NCBI GenBank assembly: GCA_036268995.1
Contig: DATATB010000113.1
Span: 28,840-92,839 of the forward strand
DNA: 64,000 nucleotides
Direction: 5' to 3'
From: DATATB01 sp036268995
GTDB lineage: Bacteria; Planctomycetota; Planctomycetia; Pirellulales; PNKZ01
Position 1 is the stretch's first letter. Each line of letters begins with the position of its first letter. Position numbers and translations under genes: made by a program. The notes below the pieces were generated by a model. The model did not search any database. It was not told the origin of the DNA and was given only the letters and a program-made list of their open reading frames with translations. Shown one piece after another: positions 16,898 to 26,762 of this stretch.

Positions 16898-16945
16898 GCA
16901 CCACGGCGAGCGACGTCAACCGGCGTCCTCGCCGTCGTGCTTTTT
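16898..16945 (+). terminator. Intrinsic terminator after the peroxiredoxin gene
   Basis: Arms 16898-16910 (GCACCACGGCGAG) and 16928-16940 (CTCGCCGTCGTGC) pair over 13 bp with one mismatch and are followed by TTTTT (16941-16945). The right arm lies inside the 3' coding end of the convergent ligA gene. Confidence 0.75.
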
Positions 16946-18940
16946 CAGCAGCTCGTCGAATTGCTCCTCGCTGAGCACGCTGATGCCCAGTTGCTGGGCC
17001 TTCTCCAGCTTGCTGCCCGCATTCTCTCCGGCCACCAGGTAATCGGTCTTCTTCGATACGCTCGACGCCGCCCGGCCGCCATGCCGAGCGATCAACTCTT
17101 CGATTTCGTCGCGCTTATATTTCGATAGCGTGCCGGTGACCACAAGCGTCTTGCCGGCCAGTGCGCCGAGCTTGGCGGCCGGCCGCTTCGGCGCGGTCAT
17201 GTTCACGCCCGCGTCCGCCAGCTCGGCAAGTTCCTTTTGCCCCTCGGCGCTGTGCAGGTAATCGTAAACGCTGCGGGCGATGATCGGGCCGATCTCGGGC
17301 ACTTCGGCCAGCTCTTCGACTTCCGCCTCCTGCATGGCCTCGACCGATCCAAAATGCTCGGCCAGCGTCGTGCCCACTCGGGCGCCGACGTGTCGAATGG
17401 CCAGGGCATTCAACAGCCTCGCCAGCCCACGGCCTTTGCTGGCCTCGATGCCTGCCAATAGTTTTTCCGCGCTCTTGCGGCCCATCCGCTCCAGATCGGT
17501 CAATTGCTCGTCGGTCAGGCGGTACAGGTCGGCGTAGTCCTGCACCAGCCCCCCGTCGACCAACTGGTCGACCAGCTTGTCGCCCAGGCCTTCGATATCC
17601 ATCGCATTGCGGCTGGCGAAATAGCTAATCCGCTCCTTCCACTTGGCCGGACAGCGCGGATTCGGGCAGCGGATGTAGACTCCCCCTTCGTCTTTCACCA
17701 GCGGCGTGTGACATTCGGGACACTCGCTGGGAAATTCAAACCGCGGCGGCTCGCCGTCGCGCAGATGTTTTTCTACCCGCACGATGTGCGGAATGACCTT
17801 GCCGGCCTTCTCCACCACCACCATGTCGCCGACCCGCACGTCCTTCCGCTCGATCTCGTCGGCGTTGTGCAGGCTGGCGCGGCTGACGGTGGTGCCGGCA
17901 AGTTCGACCGGCTCGAGGTCGGCCACCGGCGTAATGGCTCCCGTCTTGCCGATTTGCACGCGGATGTCGCGCAGCCGCGTCGTGGCTTCGTACTTCTCGA
18001 ACTTGTAGGCGATCAGCCAGCGAGGGCTCTTGCTGGTCGTCCCGAGCCGCTCGCGCTGGTCGAAGCGATTGACTTTGAGCACCAGCCCGTCGATCTCGAA
18101 ATCGAGTTCGTGCAGCCGCCCGATGAGCTCCTGGCAATGATCGACCGCCAGGTCGAACGAAGCGAACGCCTCGACCAGCGGCGTGGCCGGCAGGCCGTAG
18201 CTCCGCAGCTCGGCCAGGAAGTCCATGTGATTGTCGCTTTTGAGCCCCTCGACATAGCCCACGCCGTGACAAAACATCCGCAAGCGGCGCGCGGCGCACT
18301 GTCGTGGATCCAGCAGGCGGATGCTGCCGGCGGCCACGTTGCGCGGGTTGGCATACGGCGGCAGCCCCTGGCGGTCTTGCTCCTCGTTGAGCCGCACCAG
18401 GTCCGAATTGGTCATGTAAATCTCGCCGCGCACCTCGAGTACCGGCGGCGGATCGCTGCCTTCCAGCCGCAGGGGCACGTCGACCACCGTGCGGATGTTG
18501 TGGGTAACGTCGTCGCCCACGCGGCCATTGCCCCGCGTGACGCCGGAAACCAGCACGCCATGCTCGTAGGTCACCGCGGCCGCCACGCCGTCGATCTTCA
18601 ATTCCACGACCCAGCCGACTTCTTCGCCCGGCAGCAGCTTGCCGACGCGCTGGCCATAGGCTCGCAGCTCCTCCAGGCTATAAGTGTTCTCGATCGAGAG
18701 CATCGGCACGCGATGCTCGACGGAGTGCAGCGACTCGACCGGCTGATCGCCGATCCGCTGCGTGGGGCTGTCGGGCGTGATCAGCTCCGGATGCTTGGCT
18801 TCGAGCTGTTTCAGCCGCTCGATCAGCCGGTCGTACTCTACGTCCGAAATTTCCGGCTCGGCCAGCAGATAGTACAAGCGATCGTGATGCCGGATTTGCC
18901 GGCGCAACTGCTCGATTTCAGCCGCTGCTCGCTGCGTCAT
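16916..18940 (-). CDS. ligA: NAD-dependent DNA ligase LigA
   Basis: A 674-residue LigA of normal length. An N-terminal Ia domain (HHDRLYYLLAEPEISD) precedes the adenylation domain with active Lys115 in VELKIDGVAA, GRVGDDVTHNIRT and EVRGEIYM; then an OB domain, a four-Cys zinc finger (CPECHTPLV with CPNPRC), helix-hairpin-helix repeats and a C-terminal BRCT domain (AGKTLVVTGTL, GENAGSKLEKAQQLG). It seals nicks in replication and repair. It overlaps the stop of an upstream two-helix membrane protein by 4 bp, so the two are translationally coupled. Confidence 0.97.
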   Translation of the reverse strand: MTQRAAAEIEQLRRQIRHHDRLYYLLAEPEISDVEYDRLIERLKQLEAKHPELITPDSPTQRIGDQPVESLHSVEHRVPMLSIENTYSLEELRAYGQRVGKLLPGEEVGWVVELKIDGVAAAVTYEHGVLVSGVTRGNGRVGDDVTHNIRTVVDVPLRLEGSDPPPVLEVRGEIYMTNSDLVRLNEEQDRQGLPPYANPRNVAAGSIRLLDPRQCAARRLRMFCHGVGYVEGLKSDNHMDFLAELRSYGLPATPLVEAFASFDLAVDHCQELIGRLHELDFEIDGLVLKVNRFDQRERLGTTSKSPRWLIAYKFEKYEATTRLRDIRVQIGKTGAITPVADLEPVELAGTTVSRASLHNADEIERKDVRVGDMVVVEKAGKVIPHIVRVEKHLRDGEPPRFEFPSECPECHTPLVKDEGGVYIRCPNPRCPAKWKERISYFASRNAMDIEGLGDKLVDQLVDGGLVQDYADLYRLTDEQLTDLERMGRKSAEKLLAGIEASKGRGLARLLNALAIRHVGARVGTTLAEHFGSVEAMQEAEVEELAEVPEIGPIIARSVYDYLHSAEGQKELAELADAGVNMTAPKRPAAKLGALAGKTLVVTGTLSKYKRDEIEELIARHGGRAASSVSKKTDYLVAGENAGSKLEKAQQLGISVLSEEQFDELLKKHDGEDAG

Positions 18941-19251
18941 GTAAGCGGATTACCGTGGCCGGGCCGATCCGCTGACGAATCGTCGCGGGAACTTTTGGCG
19001 CGGCGCTGCCAGAAGCGATCGGTGGCGATGGCCCCCGTGGTGGCGACCGCCAGGACAAGCAGTTCGCCGGCCAACAGCATGGTGCCATGGCGCTTCATGA
19101 ATGCGACCAGTGCGCCTCGGCCGGCTGCCGGCACGCTGCCGCGCAATTCGGAAAAAGTCATCACGCCATAGGCGCAAGCGGTGATCGCAAAGGCGATGCC
19201 CACGATCACCAACAGCACATAAAACGGATTGCGATGCGCTCGACCGGCCAC
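18937..19251 (-). CDS. Small two-helix membrane protein in operon with ligA
   Basis: A 104-residue protein with two transmembrane helices (about residues 10-32 and 55-75) separated by a charged loop. The start is GTG (19251). Its stop overlaps the ligA start by 4 bp, which suggests coupled translation. No conserved motif is known to me; a conserved membrane partner of ligA is possible but unproven. Confidence 0.65.
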   Translation of the reverse strand: MAGRAHRNPFYVLLVIVGIAFAITACAYGVMTFSELRGSVPAAGRGALVAFMKRHGTMLLAGELLVLAVATTGAIATDRFWQRRAKSSRDDSSADRPGHGNPLT

Positions 19252-19523
19252 GCCAAGGGACTCGTGCGGGAGAAAAAGCTTGCCAGAGGCGACCCGGCCG
19301 CGATTATAGCTTGTCGCCAGCCCGGTAGGACATGCGCGACCTCACGAGCGCATGAAAAAAGACCTCGAGGTAACGACTCCCAGCGCCGCTCCGGCCTCCA
19401 CCAAGGAGACCTCACAGCCGTCGGCCCTCGAGGTCCGCATCGCGAACAAGAAATCGCGCGAGCGATTTATTGCTTGCGACCTTGCGCTACTTTATCGAAA
19501 CGGGCGCAGCGTTGCAAGAGCCA

Positions 19524-20852
19524 TCAGTGCCATGCGCGCTCCTCGCTTGCCAATCGCGCGCACCACGCGCGGAAGAATTCGCCGCGCTGGGCATAGTCGC
19601 GAAACTGATCGAGACTCGCACACGCCGGCGAGAGCACGATCCAATCATCGACCGCGCTCAAGCTCCAACACCAGCCGAGCGCAGCGTCGAGCGTGTCGCG
19701 CAGCGCGCAGTTCAATTGCGGCCAGCGCGCCTGCGCCAACTCGAACAAGCGCGGCCCCGTCGCGCCGTAAAAACCTACGCCTTCGGCACATTCTGCCAGG
19801 CGCGCGAGTAGCTCCTCGAAGTCCGAGCCTTTGTCGGCGCCGCCGATCAGCCACCACGCTCTGCGCTCGATGGCCTCGATTGCCGCAAGTGTCGAGGCCG
19901 GCGTCGTGGCCTTCGAATCGTCAACCACGTTTCGCCCACCTTGCCGGCCAACCCATTGCAGTCGATGCGGCAGGCCACTGAAGGCCGCCAGGCCTGCGGC
20001 AATGGCCGCTGAATCACAATCCGCAGCTTCCGCCGCAGCAGCCGCTAGCGCGCCATTCTCGCGCTGATGCCGGCCGACGACCTTCAGCGGACCGATTCTC
20101 TCCGGCGGCCACGCAGCAATCGACCGACCGGGCCACGGACCTTGCCAGGCCGGGTCGCTCGCCAGCGTGCCGCCCAGCACATAGCGATCGCCCGGCCATT
20201 GTTCGGCCAGCAACCGCTGCTTCGATTGGCGGTAATGCTCCAGCGTGCCATGCCAATCAAGATGGTTCGGCCGGCAATTCGTCACGACGGCCAGCTCGGG
20301 CATGCGCATGCCGCGGCTCAGCCAATGCAGCTGAAAGCTGCTCAACTCGAGTACGACCCAGTCGTCGGGCTGCATGACGGCAAGGTCGGACAACAGGCTG
20401 CCGCCCAGATTGCCGCCCAGCCAGCTTCGCATCCCGGCCGCTTGAAAAATATGATGCAGCATCCAGGCCGTCGACGATTTTCCCACCGAGCCGGTGACGC
20501 CGGCAATCTGCGCCGGGCAGCGACTCAGAAAAAGTTCGATCTCCGATGTGATGCAGACGCCGCACTCGGCCGCCCGTTGCACAAGCGGATTGTCCGGCCG
20601 AACCGCCGGATTGACCACCAACCAATCGCACTCGCAAAAACTCTGCTCGTCGTGGCCGCCCAATTTCCAACTCTCGATCGGTATCCCGGCCAGCGTCGCG
20701 ATCGATTCTTCGAGCGCATCGGCCGGCAACTGATCGGTGATGGTCACTCGCGCGCCTTGCTGAGCTAGCCAGCGGGCCGCGCCCACGCCGCCGCCATGCC
20801 GGCCCAAGCCCATGACCGTCACGCGTTTGCCGGCAACTTCCATGTCGCGCAC
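19524..20852 (-). CDS. murD: UDP-N-acetylmuramoylalanine--D-glutamate ligase MurD
   Basis: A 442-residue MurD. It shows an N-terminal Rossmann region (VTVMGLGRHGGG), the Mur-ligase P-loop GVTGSVGKSST, and the C-terminal glutamate-ligase region with VDDSKATTPASTLAAIEAI and GGADKGSDFEELL. It adds D-Glu to UDP-MurNAc-Ala in peptidoglycan synthesis. It stands outside a dcw cluster here, next to a SirB1-like gene on the same strand (29-bp gap). A 272-bp region downstream, to the 2-TM gene, holds no gene. Confidence 0.95.
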   Translation of the reverse strand: MRDMEVAGKRVTVMGLGRHGGGVGAARWLAQQGARVTITDQLPADALEESIATLAGIPIESWKLGGHDEQSFCECDWLVVNPAVRPDNPLVQRAAECGVCITSEIELFLSRCPAQIAGVTGSVGKSSTAWMLHHIFQAAGMRSWLGGNLGGSLLSDLAVMQPDDWVVLELSSFQLHWLSRGMRMPELAVVTNCRPNHLDWHGTLEHYRQSKQRLLAEQWPGDRYVLGGTLASDPAWQGPWPGRSIAAWPPERIGPLKVVGRHQRENGALAAAAAEAADCDSAAIAAGLAAFSGLPHRLQWVGRQGGRNVVDDSKATTPASTLAAIEAIERRAWWLIGGADKGSDFEELLARLAECAEGVGFYGATGPRLFELAQARWPQLNCALRDTLDAALGWCWSLSAVDDWIVLSPACASLDQFRDYAQRGEFFRAWCARLASEERAWH

Positions 20853-20881
20853 TGGGGGGCCTGCATCCTTTTGGCAGTGAT

Positions 20882-21760
20882 TCAGTTCCGTTCAGCCAGC
20901 AATCGCCGGGCCGAACGCAGGTAGGGATGCAGCGCCTGGGCATCGTCAGCCTGGCAGACCTTCAAATACGCTTCGAACAGCTCTAGCGCCTCACACGGAC
21001 GGCCCGTGCGCAGATAGACGAGCCCCAAATCCCGCTGCTCGTCCGACAGCTCGGGCAGCAACAAGGCCAAGCGAGATTGCACCGGCAGCACTTGCTCCCA
21101 TTGCTCGCGCATGGCATACGCCGCCTTGAGATTTCGCAACACGCGCGCCGCGATTTCCAGATGTCGCGCCGGCCGCAAGTCCTCGTCGACGATCGTGTCG
21201 GGCCGGCCCAACCGCCGCTCGATGTGCCGCCGGCAGTCCTCGGCCGAGAGCACTTCGCCATGCTCGAACGGGTCGAGATACAAGGCGCCGTCCGCCGAGC
21301 GCGCGCCGAGCATGAAATGGCCCGGCGTACTCACGCCGAAAACCTTCAAGCCCGCGCCGCCAGCCACGGTCATAAAGACAATGGCCAGCGAAATGGGGAT
21401 CCCCATGCGGCGCTCGAGCACGTCGTTTAAATAGCTGTTGCGCGGATCGTAATAGTCCTCCTGGTTTCCGCGGAAGCCGACATCGACGTACAGCAACCGG
21501 CCGATGGCCGCCAGCCGCTCAGAAAGCGTTGCGCTTGCACCGAGCCGGTCGAGCACCGATCGCGCGCGGTCTTGCAAACGCTCGATCTCAATGCGCGAGG
21601 GGGCCGGATCGAGATTGGGATACGCATCGCCGGCGAACTCGAGCAGCAATTCGACCAGATCGATCTCGCTCTGCCCGGCCCGCAGTCGCTGGAACTGCAC
21701 GTCGTGCTGAAAGGGCGCTGCCATTTCTTGCCATGACTTGGAAGAGGGGATACGAACCAC
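20882..21760 (-). CDS. SirB1-like transglutaminase-fold/TPR protein
   Basis: A 292-residue protein. Residues about 10-200 match the SirB1/transglutaminase-like domain (DVGFRGNQEDYYDPRNSYLN, then VLERRMGIPISLAIVF and GVSTPGHFMLGAR), and the C-terminus holds TPR-like helices. The catalytic Cys of active transglutaminases is not evident, as usual for this family, so a binding or scaffold role is more likely. It precedes murD in a probable operon and is divergent from uvrA (131 bp). Confidence 0.8.
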   Translation of the reverse strand: MVRIPSSKSWQEMAAPFQHDVQFQRLRAGQSEIDLVELLLEFAGDAYPNLDPAPSRIEIERLQDRARSVLDRLGASATLSERLAAIGRLLYVDVGFRGNQEDYYDPRNSYLNDVLERRMGIPISLAIVFMTVAGGAGLKVFGVSTPGHFMLGARSADGALYLDPFEHGEVLSAEDCRRHIERRLGRPDTIVDEDLRPARHLEIAARVLRNLKAAYAMREQWEQVLPVQSRLALLLPELSDEQRDLGLVYLRTGRPCEALELFEAYLKVCQADDAQALHPYLRSARRLLAERN

Positions 21761-21891
21761 CGACAGCAGCCCGGCATTTTACGCACATCCGTGGTAGAAA
21801 AGAACCCTTTTGGAGACACAACTGGCCGCCGCCTGTGGTCGGCGATACGATTACAAGTTGCGGAGTTATGCGCGGGCGTCGATAGGGAGCA

Positions 21892-24750
21892 GTGATGGTG
21901 CCGAGTCGGGCGATCCAGTTGCGGGGCGTTGAGGTGCATAACCTCAAGCAGGTCAATCTCGACCTGCCGCATCGCCGGCTGATCGTGTTTTGCGGCCTCA
22001 GCGGCAGCGGCAAGAGCAGTCTGGCCTTCGACACGCTCTATGCCGAAGGGCAGCGGCGCTATATCGAAAGCTTCTCGGCGTACACGCGGCAGTTTCTCGA
22101 GCGGCTGGAAAAACCGGCCGCCCAGCGCATCGACGGCATTCCGCCGGCCATTGCCGTGGCCAGCCGCGGCCCCAGCCGTTCGAGCCGCTCGACCGTCGGC
22201 ACTGCGACCGAAACCAACGATTACCTGCGGCTGCTGTTTGCGAAAATCGGCCGTGTGTTTTGCCAAAGCTGCGACCGCGAAGTCCGCCGCGACAACCCCC
22301 AGAGCATGGCCGACGAGCTAGCTGCACTGCCGGCCGGGGCGCGCTATCTGCTCACGTTCCCCGTGGCCGCCGATGCCGCACGCGATCCCGAGCGCTTGTC
22401 CACTTCGCTGCGCGAGGCCGGCTACCAGCGTGTGCTCTGTGGGCAGCGAATGCTGAGCCTGGATCACGATTCGCTGGCCTCCGCGATGGCGGACGAGCCG
22501 GTCGGGCCGGTTTACGTGGTCATCGATCGGCTCACGGTCGGCGGCAGCAGCGACCGCCGCCTGCGCGATTCGTTGGAAACCGCGTTTGAGCAGGGTGCCG
22601 GCCGGGCGTTTGTGTTCGTCGAAGCCGGTTTGCCACAGCCGTGGCAGCAGCGCGGAGTCGAACTACCGATCGACGGCCAGTCCTGGCGGCGCATTGGCTT
22701 CAGCAGCCGGCTGAGTTGCGAGGATTGCCAGCGCGAATACTCCACGCCCGAGCCGCGGCTGTACAGCTTCAACAGTCCGCTGGGGGCGTGCCCCGAGTGC
22801 GAAGGTTTTGGCAACGTGATCGACATCGACCTGGACCTGGTCGTACCCGACCCACGGAAAACGATCGCCGAAGGGGCCATCGCGCCGTGGAACACGCCGG
22901 CCTACCACCATGAGCTCGAAGAACTGCTAGCCCTGGCGCCGGACTACAAGCTGCCGGTCGATGTGCCATTTTCCGAGCTGACCGAGCCGCAGCGGGCTTT
23001 GATCCGCGAGGGCGTACCGCAGCGCAAGTTCGGAGGGCTGAAAGGATTCTTCGCCTGGCTGGAGCGCAAAAAATACAAGATGCACATTCGCGTGTTCCTC
23101 AGCCGCTGGCGCAGCTACAGCACGTGCCCCGTCTGCCACGGGACCCGCTTGAAGAGCGAATCGCTGGCCACGCGCATCGGCGGATTGAACATCGCCGAAG
23201 TCTGCCGGCTGAAAACTTCGGATGCCTTGCGGTTCTTTCGCGAATTGCAACTCGATCAAACCGAGCGGGCCATCGGCGGCTCGATGCTCGAGCAGGTGCA
23301 GGCCCGGCTGCGCTACCTGGAGGCCGTGGGGCTGGGCTATCTGACGCTCGAGCGGACGCTGCGCACGCTAAGCGGCGGCGAGGCCCAGCGCGTGGCCTTG
23401 ACCAGTGCCTTGGGCTCGAGCCTAGTGAACATGCTGTATGTGCTCGATGAGCCCACCGCGGGGCTGCATCCGCAGGATACCGATCGGTTGATCCGCGCGA
23501 TCGCCGGCTTGCGCGATCGCGGCAACACGGTGGTGGTGGTCGAACACGAAGAAGCCATGATCCGCGCCGCCGACCAGGTGGTCGAAATCGGTCCCGGCGC
23601 CGGCCAGCGTGGCGGCAGCGTCGTGTTTCAAGGCACTCCGGCTGAACTGATCGCTGGAGACAGCCTCACCGGCGACTATCTGGCCGGACGCCGTGGCGTG
23701 CGGCCGCCGGGCAAGCGCCGGCAGCCCAGCCACGGCTGGATTCGCCTGGCCGGCGCTCGCGGCAATAACCTCCAGAATCTGACCGTCGAGTTTCCGCTGG
23801 GCATGCTGTGCGTTGTGACCGGCGTCAGCGGTTCGGGCAAAAGCACGCTGGTCCAGGACACGCTCTATCCGGCCCTCTGCCGCCGGCTGCGAGTCGAGGC
23901 CCAAAAACCGCTGGCGTTCGATGCGATCTATGGTGATGGGCAATTGCACGAAGTCGTGCTCGTGGACCAAAGCCCCATCGGCCGCTCGCCGCGGTCCAAT
24001 CCGGTGACCTACGTCAAAGCTTTTGACGAAATCCGGGCCGTGTTTGCCCAGACGCTCGAAGCCCGGGCCCATCATTACACGCCCAGCCATTTCAGCTTCA
24101 ACGTCGAAGGCGGCCGCTGCACGAAATGCCAGGGCGACGGCTATCTGCAAATCGACATGCAATTCCTGGCCGACGTTTATATGCGCTGCGACGTGTGCCA
24201 GGGCCGCCGCTACCGGCGCGAAATCCTCGACGTCACCTATCGCAGCCGCAACATTGCCGAAGTGCTGGAGATGACCGTCCGCGAGGCGTTTACGTTCTTT
24301 CGCGGTCACGCCAAAGTGCAAGCCCGGCTCAAGAAACTAATCGACGTCGGCCTGGATTACCTGCGGCTCGGGCAGCCGGCCAACACGCTCAGCGGCGGCG
24401 AGTCGCAGCGGCTGAAGCTGGCCGGATACCTGTCGGCGGCCAAACGCGGCCGGGCGCTGTTCATCCTGGACGAACCGACCACCGGCCTGCACTTTGCCGA
24501 CGTCGTGCAATTGATCGATTGCTTCGAGGCGCTGCTGGCGATCGGGCATTCGCTCATCGTCGTCGAGCACAATTTGCAGCTCATCAAATCAGCCGACTAC
24601 GTGATCGACTTGGGTCCCGGCGCAGCCGAAGACGGCGGCCGCGTGGTCGCCCACGGGCCGCCAGAAATGGTCGCTCGAAATCCGAAATCCGTGACCGGCC
24701 GGTATCTGGCAGCCGCGCTGTTGGAACAGCCGGAGAGCCAACCGGCGTGA
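21892..24750 (+). CDS. uvrA: Excinuclease ABC subunit UvrA
   Basis: A 952-residue UvrA, close to normal length. The first ABC ATPase has Walker A GLSGSGKS (35-42), the zinc module CEDCQREYSTPEP with CPEC, and signature LSGGEAQRVAL with VLDEPTAGLHPQD. The second ATPase has GVSGSGKSTL, zinc module CTKCQGDG with CDVCQGR, LSGGESQRLKL and ILDEPTTGLH. It detects bulky lesions and recruits UvrB. The start is GTG 21892 or, more likely, the ATG at 21895. The stop is followed at once by a heptad repeat. Confidence 0.97.
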   Translation: MMVPSRAIQLRGVEVHNLKQVNLDLPHRRLIVFCGLSGSGKSSLAFDTLYAEGQRRYIESFSAYTRQFLERLEKPAAQRIDGIPPAIAVASRGPSRSSRSTVGTATETNDYLRLLFAKIGRVFCQSCDREVRRDNPQSMADELAALPAGARYLLTFPVAADAARDPERLSTSLREAGYQRVLCGQRMLSLDHDSLASAMADEPVGPVYVVIDRLTVGGSSDRRLRDSLETAFEQGAGRAFVFVEAGLPQPWQQRGVELPIDGQSWRRIGFSSRLSCEDCQREYSTPEPRLYSFNSPLGACPECEGFGNVIDIDLDLVVPDPRKTIAEGAIAPWNTPAYHHELEELLALAPDYKLPVDVPFSELTEPQRALIREGVPQRKFGGLKGFFAWLERKKYKMHIRVFLSRWRSYSTCPVCHGTRLKSESLATRIGGLNIAEVCRLKTSDALRFFRELQLDQTERAIGGSMLEQVQARLRYLEAVGLGYLTLERTLRTLSGGEAQRVALTSALGSSLVNMLYVLDEPTAGLHPQDTDRLIRAIAGLRDRGNTVVVVEHEEAMIRAADQVVEIGPGAGQRGGSVVFQGTPAELIAGDSLTGDYLAGRRGVRPPGKRRQPSHGWIRLAGARGNNLQNLTVEFPLGMLCVVTGVSGSGKSTLVQDTLYPALCRRLRVEAQKPLAFDAIYGDGQLHEVVLVDQSPIGRSPRSNPVTYVKAFDEIRAVFAQTLEARAHHYTPSHFSFNVEGGRCTKCQGDGYLQIDMQFLADVYMRCDVCQGRRYRREILDVTYRSRNIAEVLEMTVREAFTFFRGHAKVQARLKKLIDVGLDYLRLGQPANTLSGGESQRLKLAGYLSAAKRGRALFILDEPTTGLHFADVVQLIDCFEALLAIGHSLIVVEHNLQLIKSADYVIDLGPGAAEDGGRVVAHGPPEMVARNPKSVTGRYLAAALLEQPESQPA

Positions 24751-24753
24751 GGG

Positions 24754-24788
24754 AAGTGAAAAGTGGAAAGTGAAAAGTGCAAAGTGGA
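24754..24788. repeat. Five tandem 7-bp repeats
   Basis: Five consecutive heptamers in the series aagtgaa, aagtgga, aagtgaa, aagtgca, aagtgga occupy 24754-24788, just after the uvrA stop. Any start codon inside them for the next gene is suspect. Confidence 0.8.
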
Positions 24789-24813
24789 GAACGAAGATGG
24801 GAGCGGCGCTTCG

Positions 24814-25677
24814 TTGGAAAACTTGCAGGTGTTTTATGGCGATACAAACCCGGCGCTGGCGCGGGTGTATGCGCGGCTTCCCGCGGTGCCGGTTGGTTCG
24901 AACGTGAAGCTGTCGGGCACGTTGAGCGGGCCGGTGTGCGAGTATAGCCATACCCTGTCGGCGACGACTCGTTTCATGGAACGTGGGGCTGCGCCGGCTT
25001 TGCTAGCCGAGGCTGTCGTCGCTGATCCGTGCTTCTGGTCGCCCGAGCTGCCCATGCTGTATCGCATGCATGTCGAACTGCGCGAGAATGGAGATCTGCT
25101 CGCCGCAACCGATCGCTGGCTGGGCATTCGGCCATTGGCAGCGTCGGGACGGCGGCTGCTCGATTGCGGCCGCAACGTGGTTTTGCGCGGCGCGCGCCAG
25201 CCTCATGCCCCTGCTGTCGCTTCGCTCGCCGAGTGGCATGCTGCGGAAGCGGCCTTGTGGCTGGACGATCCGACCGACGAATTGCTCGCCGAGGCGAGCC
25301 GGCTGGGCGTTTGGCTGGTGGTGACGGTTACGCCGGCCACGCTTGCGCGCATCGCCCGCTGGCCGGCGGTGGCGGTTTGTATCTTGCCGTGCGATGCGGA
25401 ATTGACCGACGAGCAGCATTACAACGCTCGCAATGTTGTGCTCGCGCAGTCGTTTGGCCCCGATGAGCCGATCGCGCCGCAGGCCTGGTGCCAGATGGCT
25501 GTGGATTGCTCGACCAGCGAAGATCAGTTTGCCGAGCGTGCCGCCGGTTGCCGGCTGCCGGTGATCGCTTGCCGGCGCGATCCAGCCGTTTTGAGCGTGA
25601 GCGACGTGCGCGGCGGCTGCGACCGGTTGCAACGCAGCCTGGCCGGCCGCGGCGAGTTCGCGGGATATTTTGTTTAG
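24814..25677 (+). CDS. GH2-sandwich-like hypothetical protein
   Basis: A roughly 288-residue protein whose middle resembles the beta-sandwich region of family-2 glycoside hydrolases (DPCFWSPELPMLYRMHVELR, then DRWLGIRPL and GRRLLDCGRNVVLRGA). The TIM-barrel and its catalytic acid/base residues are missing, so it should not be an active glycosidase. The C-terminal half is unrecognised (IACRRDPAVLSV region). The TTG at 24814 is chosen because GGGAG lies about ten bases upstream; a GTG at 24763 falls inside the heptad repeat. It is followed within a few bases by a ThiF-like gene, suggesting an operon. Confidence 0.6.
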   Translation: MENLQVFYGDTNPALARVYARLPAVPVGSNVKLSGTLSGPVCEYSHTLSATTRFMERGAAPALLAEAVVADPCFWSPELPMLYRMHVELRENGDLLAATDRWLGIRPLAASGRRLLDCGRNVVLRGARQPHAPAVASLAEWHAAEAALWLDDPTDELLAEASRLGVWLVVTVTPATLARIARWPAVAVCILPCDAELTDEQHYNARNVVLAQSFGPDEPIAPQAWCQMAVDCSTSEDQFAERAAGCRLPVIACRRDPAVLSVSDVRGGCDRLQRSLAGRGEFAGYFV

Positions 25678-25699
25678 TCGCAAGCAGATTGAATCCGCA

Positions 25700-26740
25700 A
25701 TGACCGAATCGAGCGATCTCGACCGCTATAGCCGCCAGGTGCGCTACGCCCATCTGGGCGAGGCAGGCCAGCGCCGCTTGCTCGCTTCGCATGTGCTCAT
25801 TTGCGGCTGCGGGGCGCTGGGCAGCATGCTGGCCAATACGCTGGCCCGAGCTGGTGTGGGCCGGCTGCGGATCGTCGACCGAGATTTCGTCGAAACGACG
25901 AACCTGCAGCGGCAAGTTCTGTTCGACGAGCAAGACGCGGCGCGATCGCTGCCCAAGGCCGTGGCCGCTGCCGAAAAGTTGCGGCTCATCAATTCGCAGG
26001 TGGCCATCGAGCCGATCGTCGCCGACGTTGACGCCGGCAACATTCTTGCGCTGTGTGAGGGAGTGGATCTGATTGTCGACGGCACCGACAATTTCGAGAC
26101 GCGGTTTCTGCTCAACGACGCGGCGATCAAGTTGGACGTGCCGTGGGTCTACGGCGGCTGCTTGGGCAGCGAAGGGCAAACGATGACGATTGTGCCCGGC
26201 CACACACCCTGCCTGCGGTGCCTGCTGGGCGAGCCGCCGCCGGCCGGCAGCACGCCCACCTGCGATACGGCCGGCATCCTGGCCCCGATCATCGGCGTAA
26301 TCGCTTCGATCCAGGCGATGGAAACGCTCAAGATTCTCGGCGGGCACGTCGAGGCGATCCAGCCGTTTCTGACGATCGTCGAGCTCTGGGACAACACGAT
26401 CCGGCAAGTCCGACTCGATAAGCTACGCGAGGCGAGCGACTGTCCGGCCTGCCAGCGGCACGAGTTCGATTGGCTCTCTGGCCGGCGCGCCAGCCAGGCC
26501 GCCGTGCTCTGCGGCCGCAACGCCGTGCAGTACCGGCCGCAGTCGGCCGAACGCGTTTCGCTCGACGCGCTGGAACAAAAACTCGCCGGTGTCGGCCGCA
26601 TCAGCCGCAACCCGTTTCTGCTGCGATTGGCCGTTGACGACTTTTTATTGACGATATTCCCCGACGGCCGCGCCATCATCAGCGGCACCGACGACCCCGC
26701 GGTAGCCCGCAGCGTCTACGCCCGGTACATCGGCGGTTAG
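25700..26740 (+). CDS. ThiF/MoeB-family adenylyltransferase
   Basis: A 346-residue E1-like enzyme. Nucleotide-binding motif GCGALGSMLANTLARAGVG, then DRDFVETTNLQRQVLF, DGTDNFETRFLLND, and the Cys pairs CLRCL and CPAC that bind zinc in this family. It activates a C-terminal Gly of a ubiquitin-like sulfur carrier (ThiS, MoaD or similar) by adenylation. No such carrier gene is in the window. ATG 25700 (MTESSDLDRYS) matches the family start; the open frame begins ten codons earlier and overlaps the upstream gene by 8 bp. Confidence 0.88.
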   Translation: MTESSDLDRYSRQVRYAHLGEAGQRRLLASHVLICGCGALGSMLANTLARAGVGRLRIVDRDFVETTNLQRQVLFDEQDAARSLPKAVAAAEKLRLINSQVAIEPIVADVDAGNILALCEGVDLIVDGTDNFETRFLLNDAAIKLDVPWVYGGCLGSEGQTMTIVPGHTPCLRCLLGEPPPAGSTPTCDTAGILAPIIGVIASIQAMETLKILGGHVEAIQPFLTIVELWDNTIRQVRLDKLREASDCPACQRHEFDWLSGRRASQAAVLCGRNAVQYRPQSAERVSLDALEQKLAGVGRISRNPFLLRLAVDDFLLTIFPDGRAIISGTDDPAVARSVYARYIGG

Positions 26741-26762
26741 GCTGCTAGCGGGGGTCTGCCGG

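Noticed and set aside
17504..19171. Plus-strand open frame of 555 codons opposite ligA
   Set aside because: It is the antisense shadow of the well-conserved ligA gene and has no recognisable motif.
20882..21760. Active transglutaminase
   Set aside because: The SirB1-like domain has no evident catalytic Cys.
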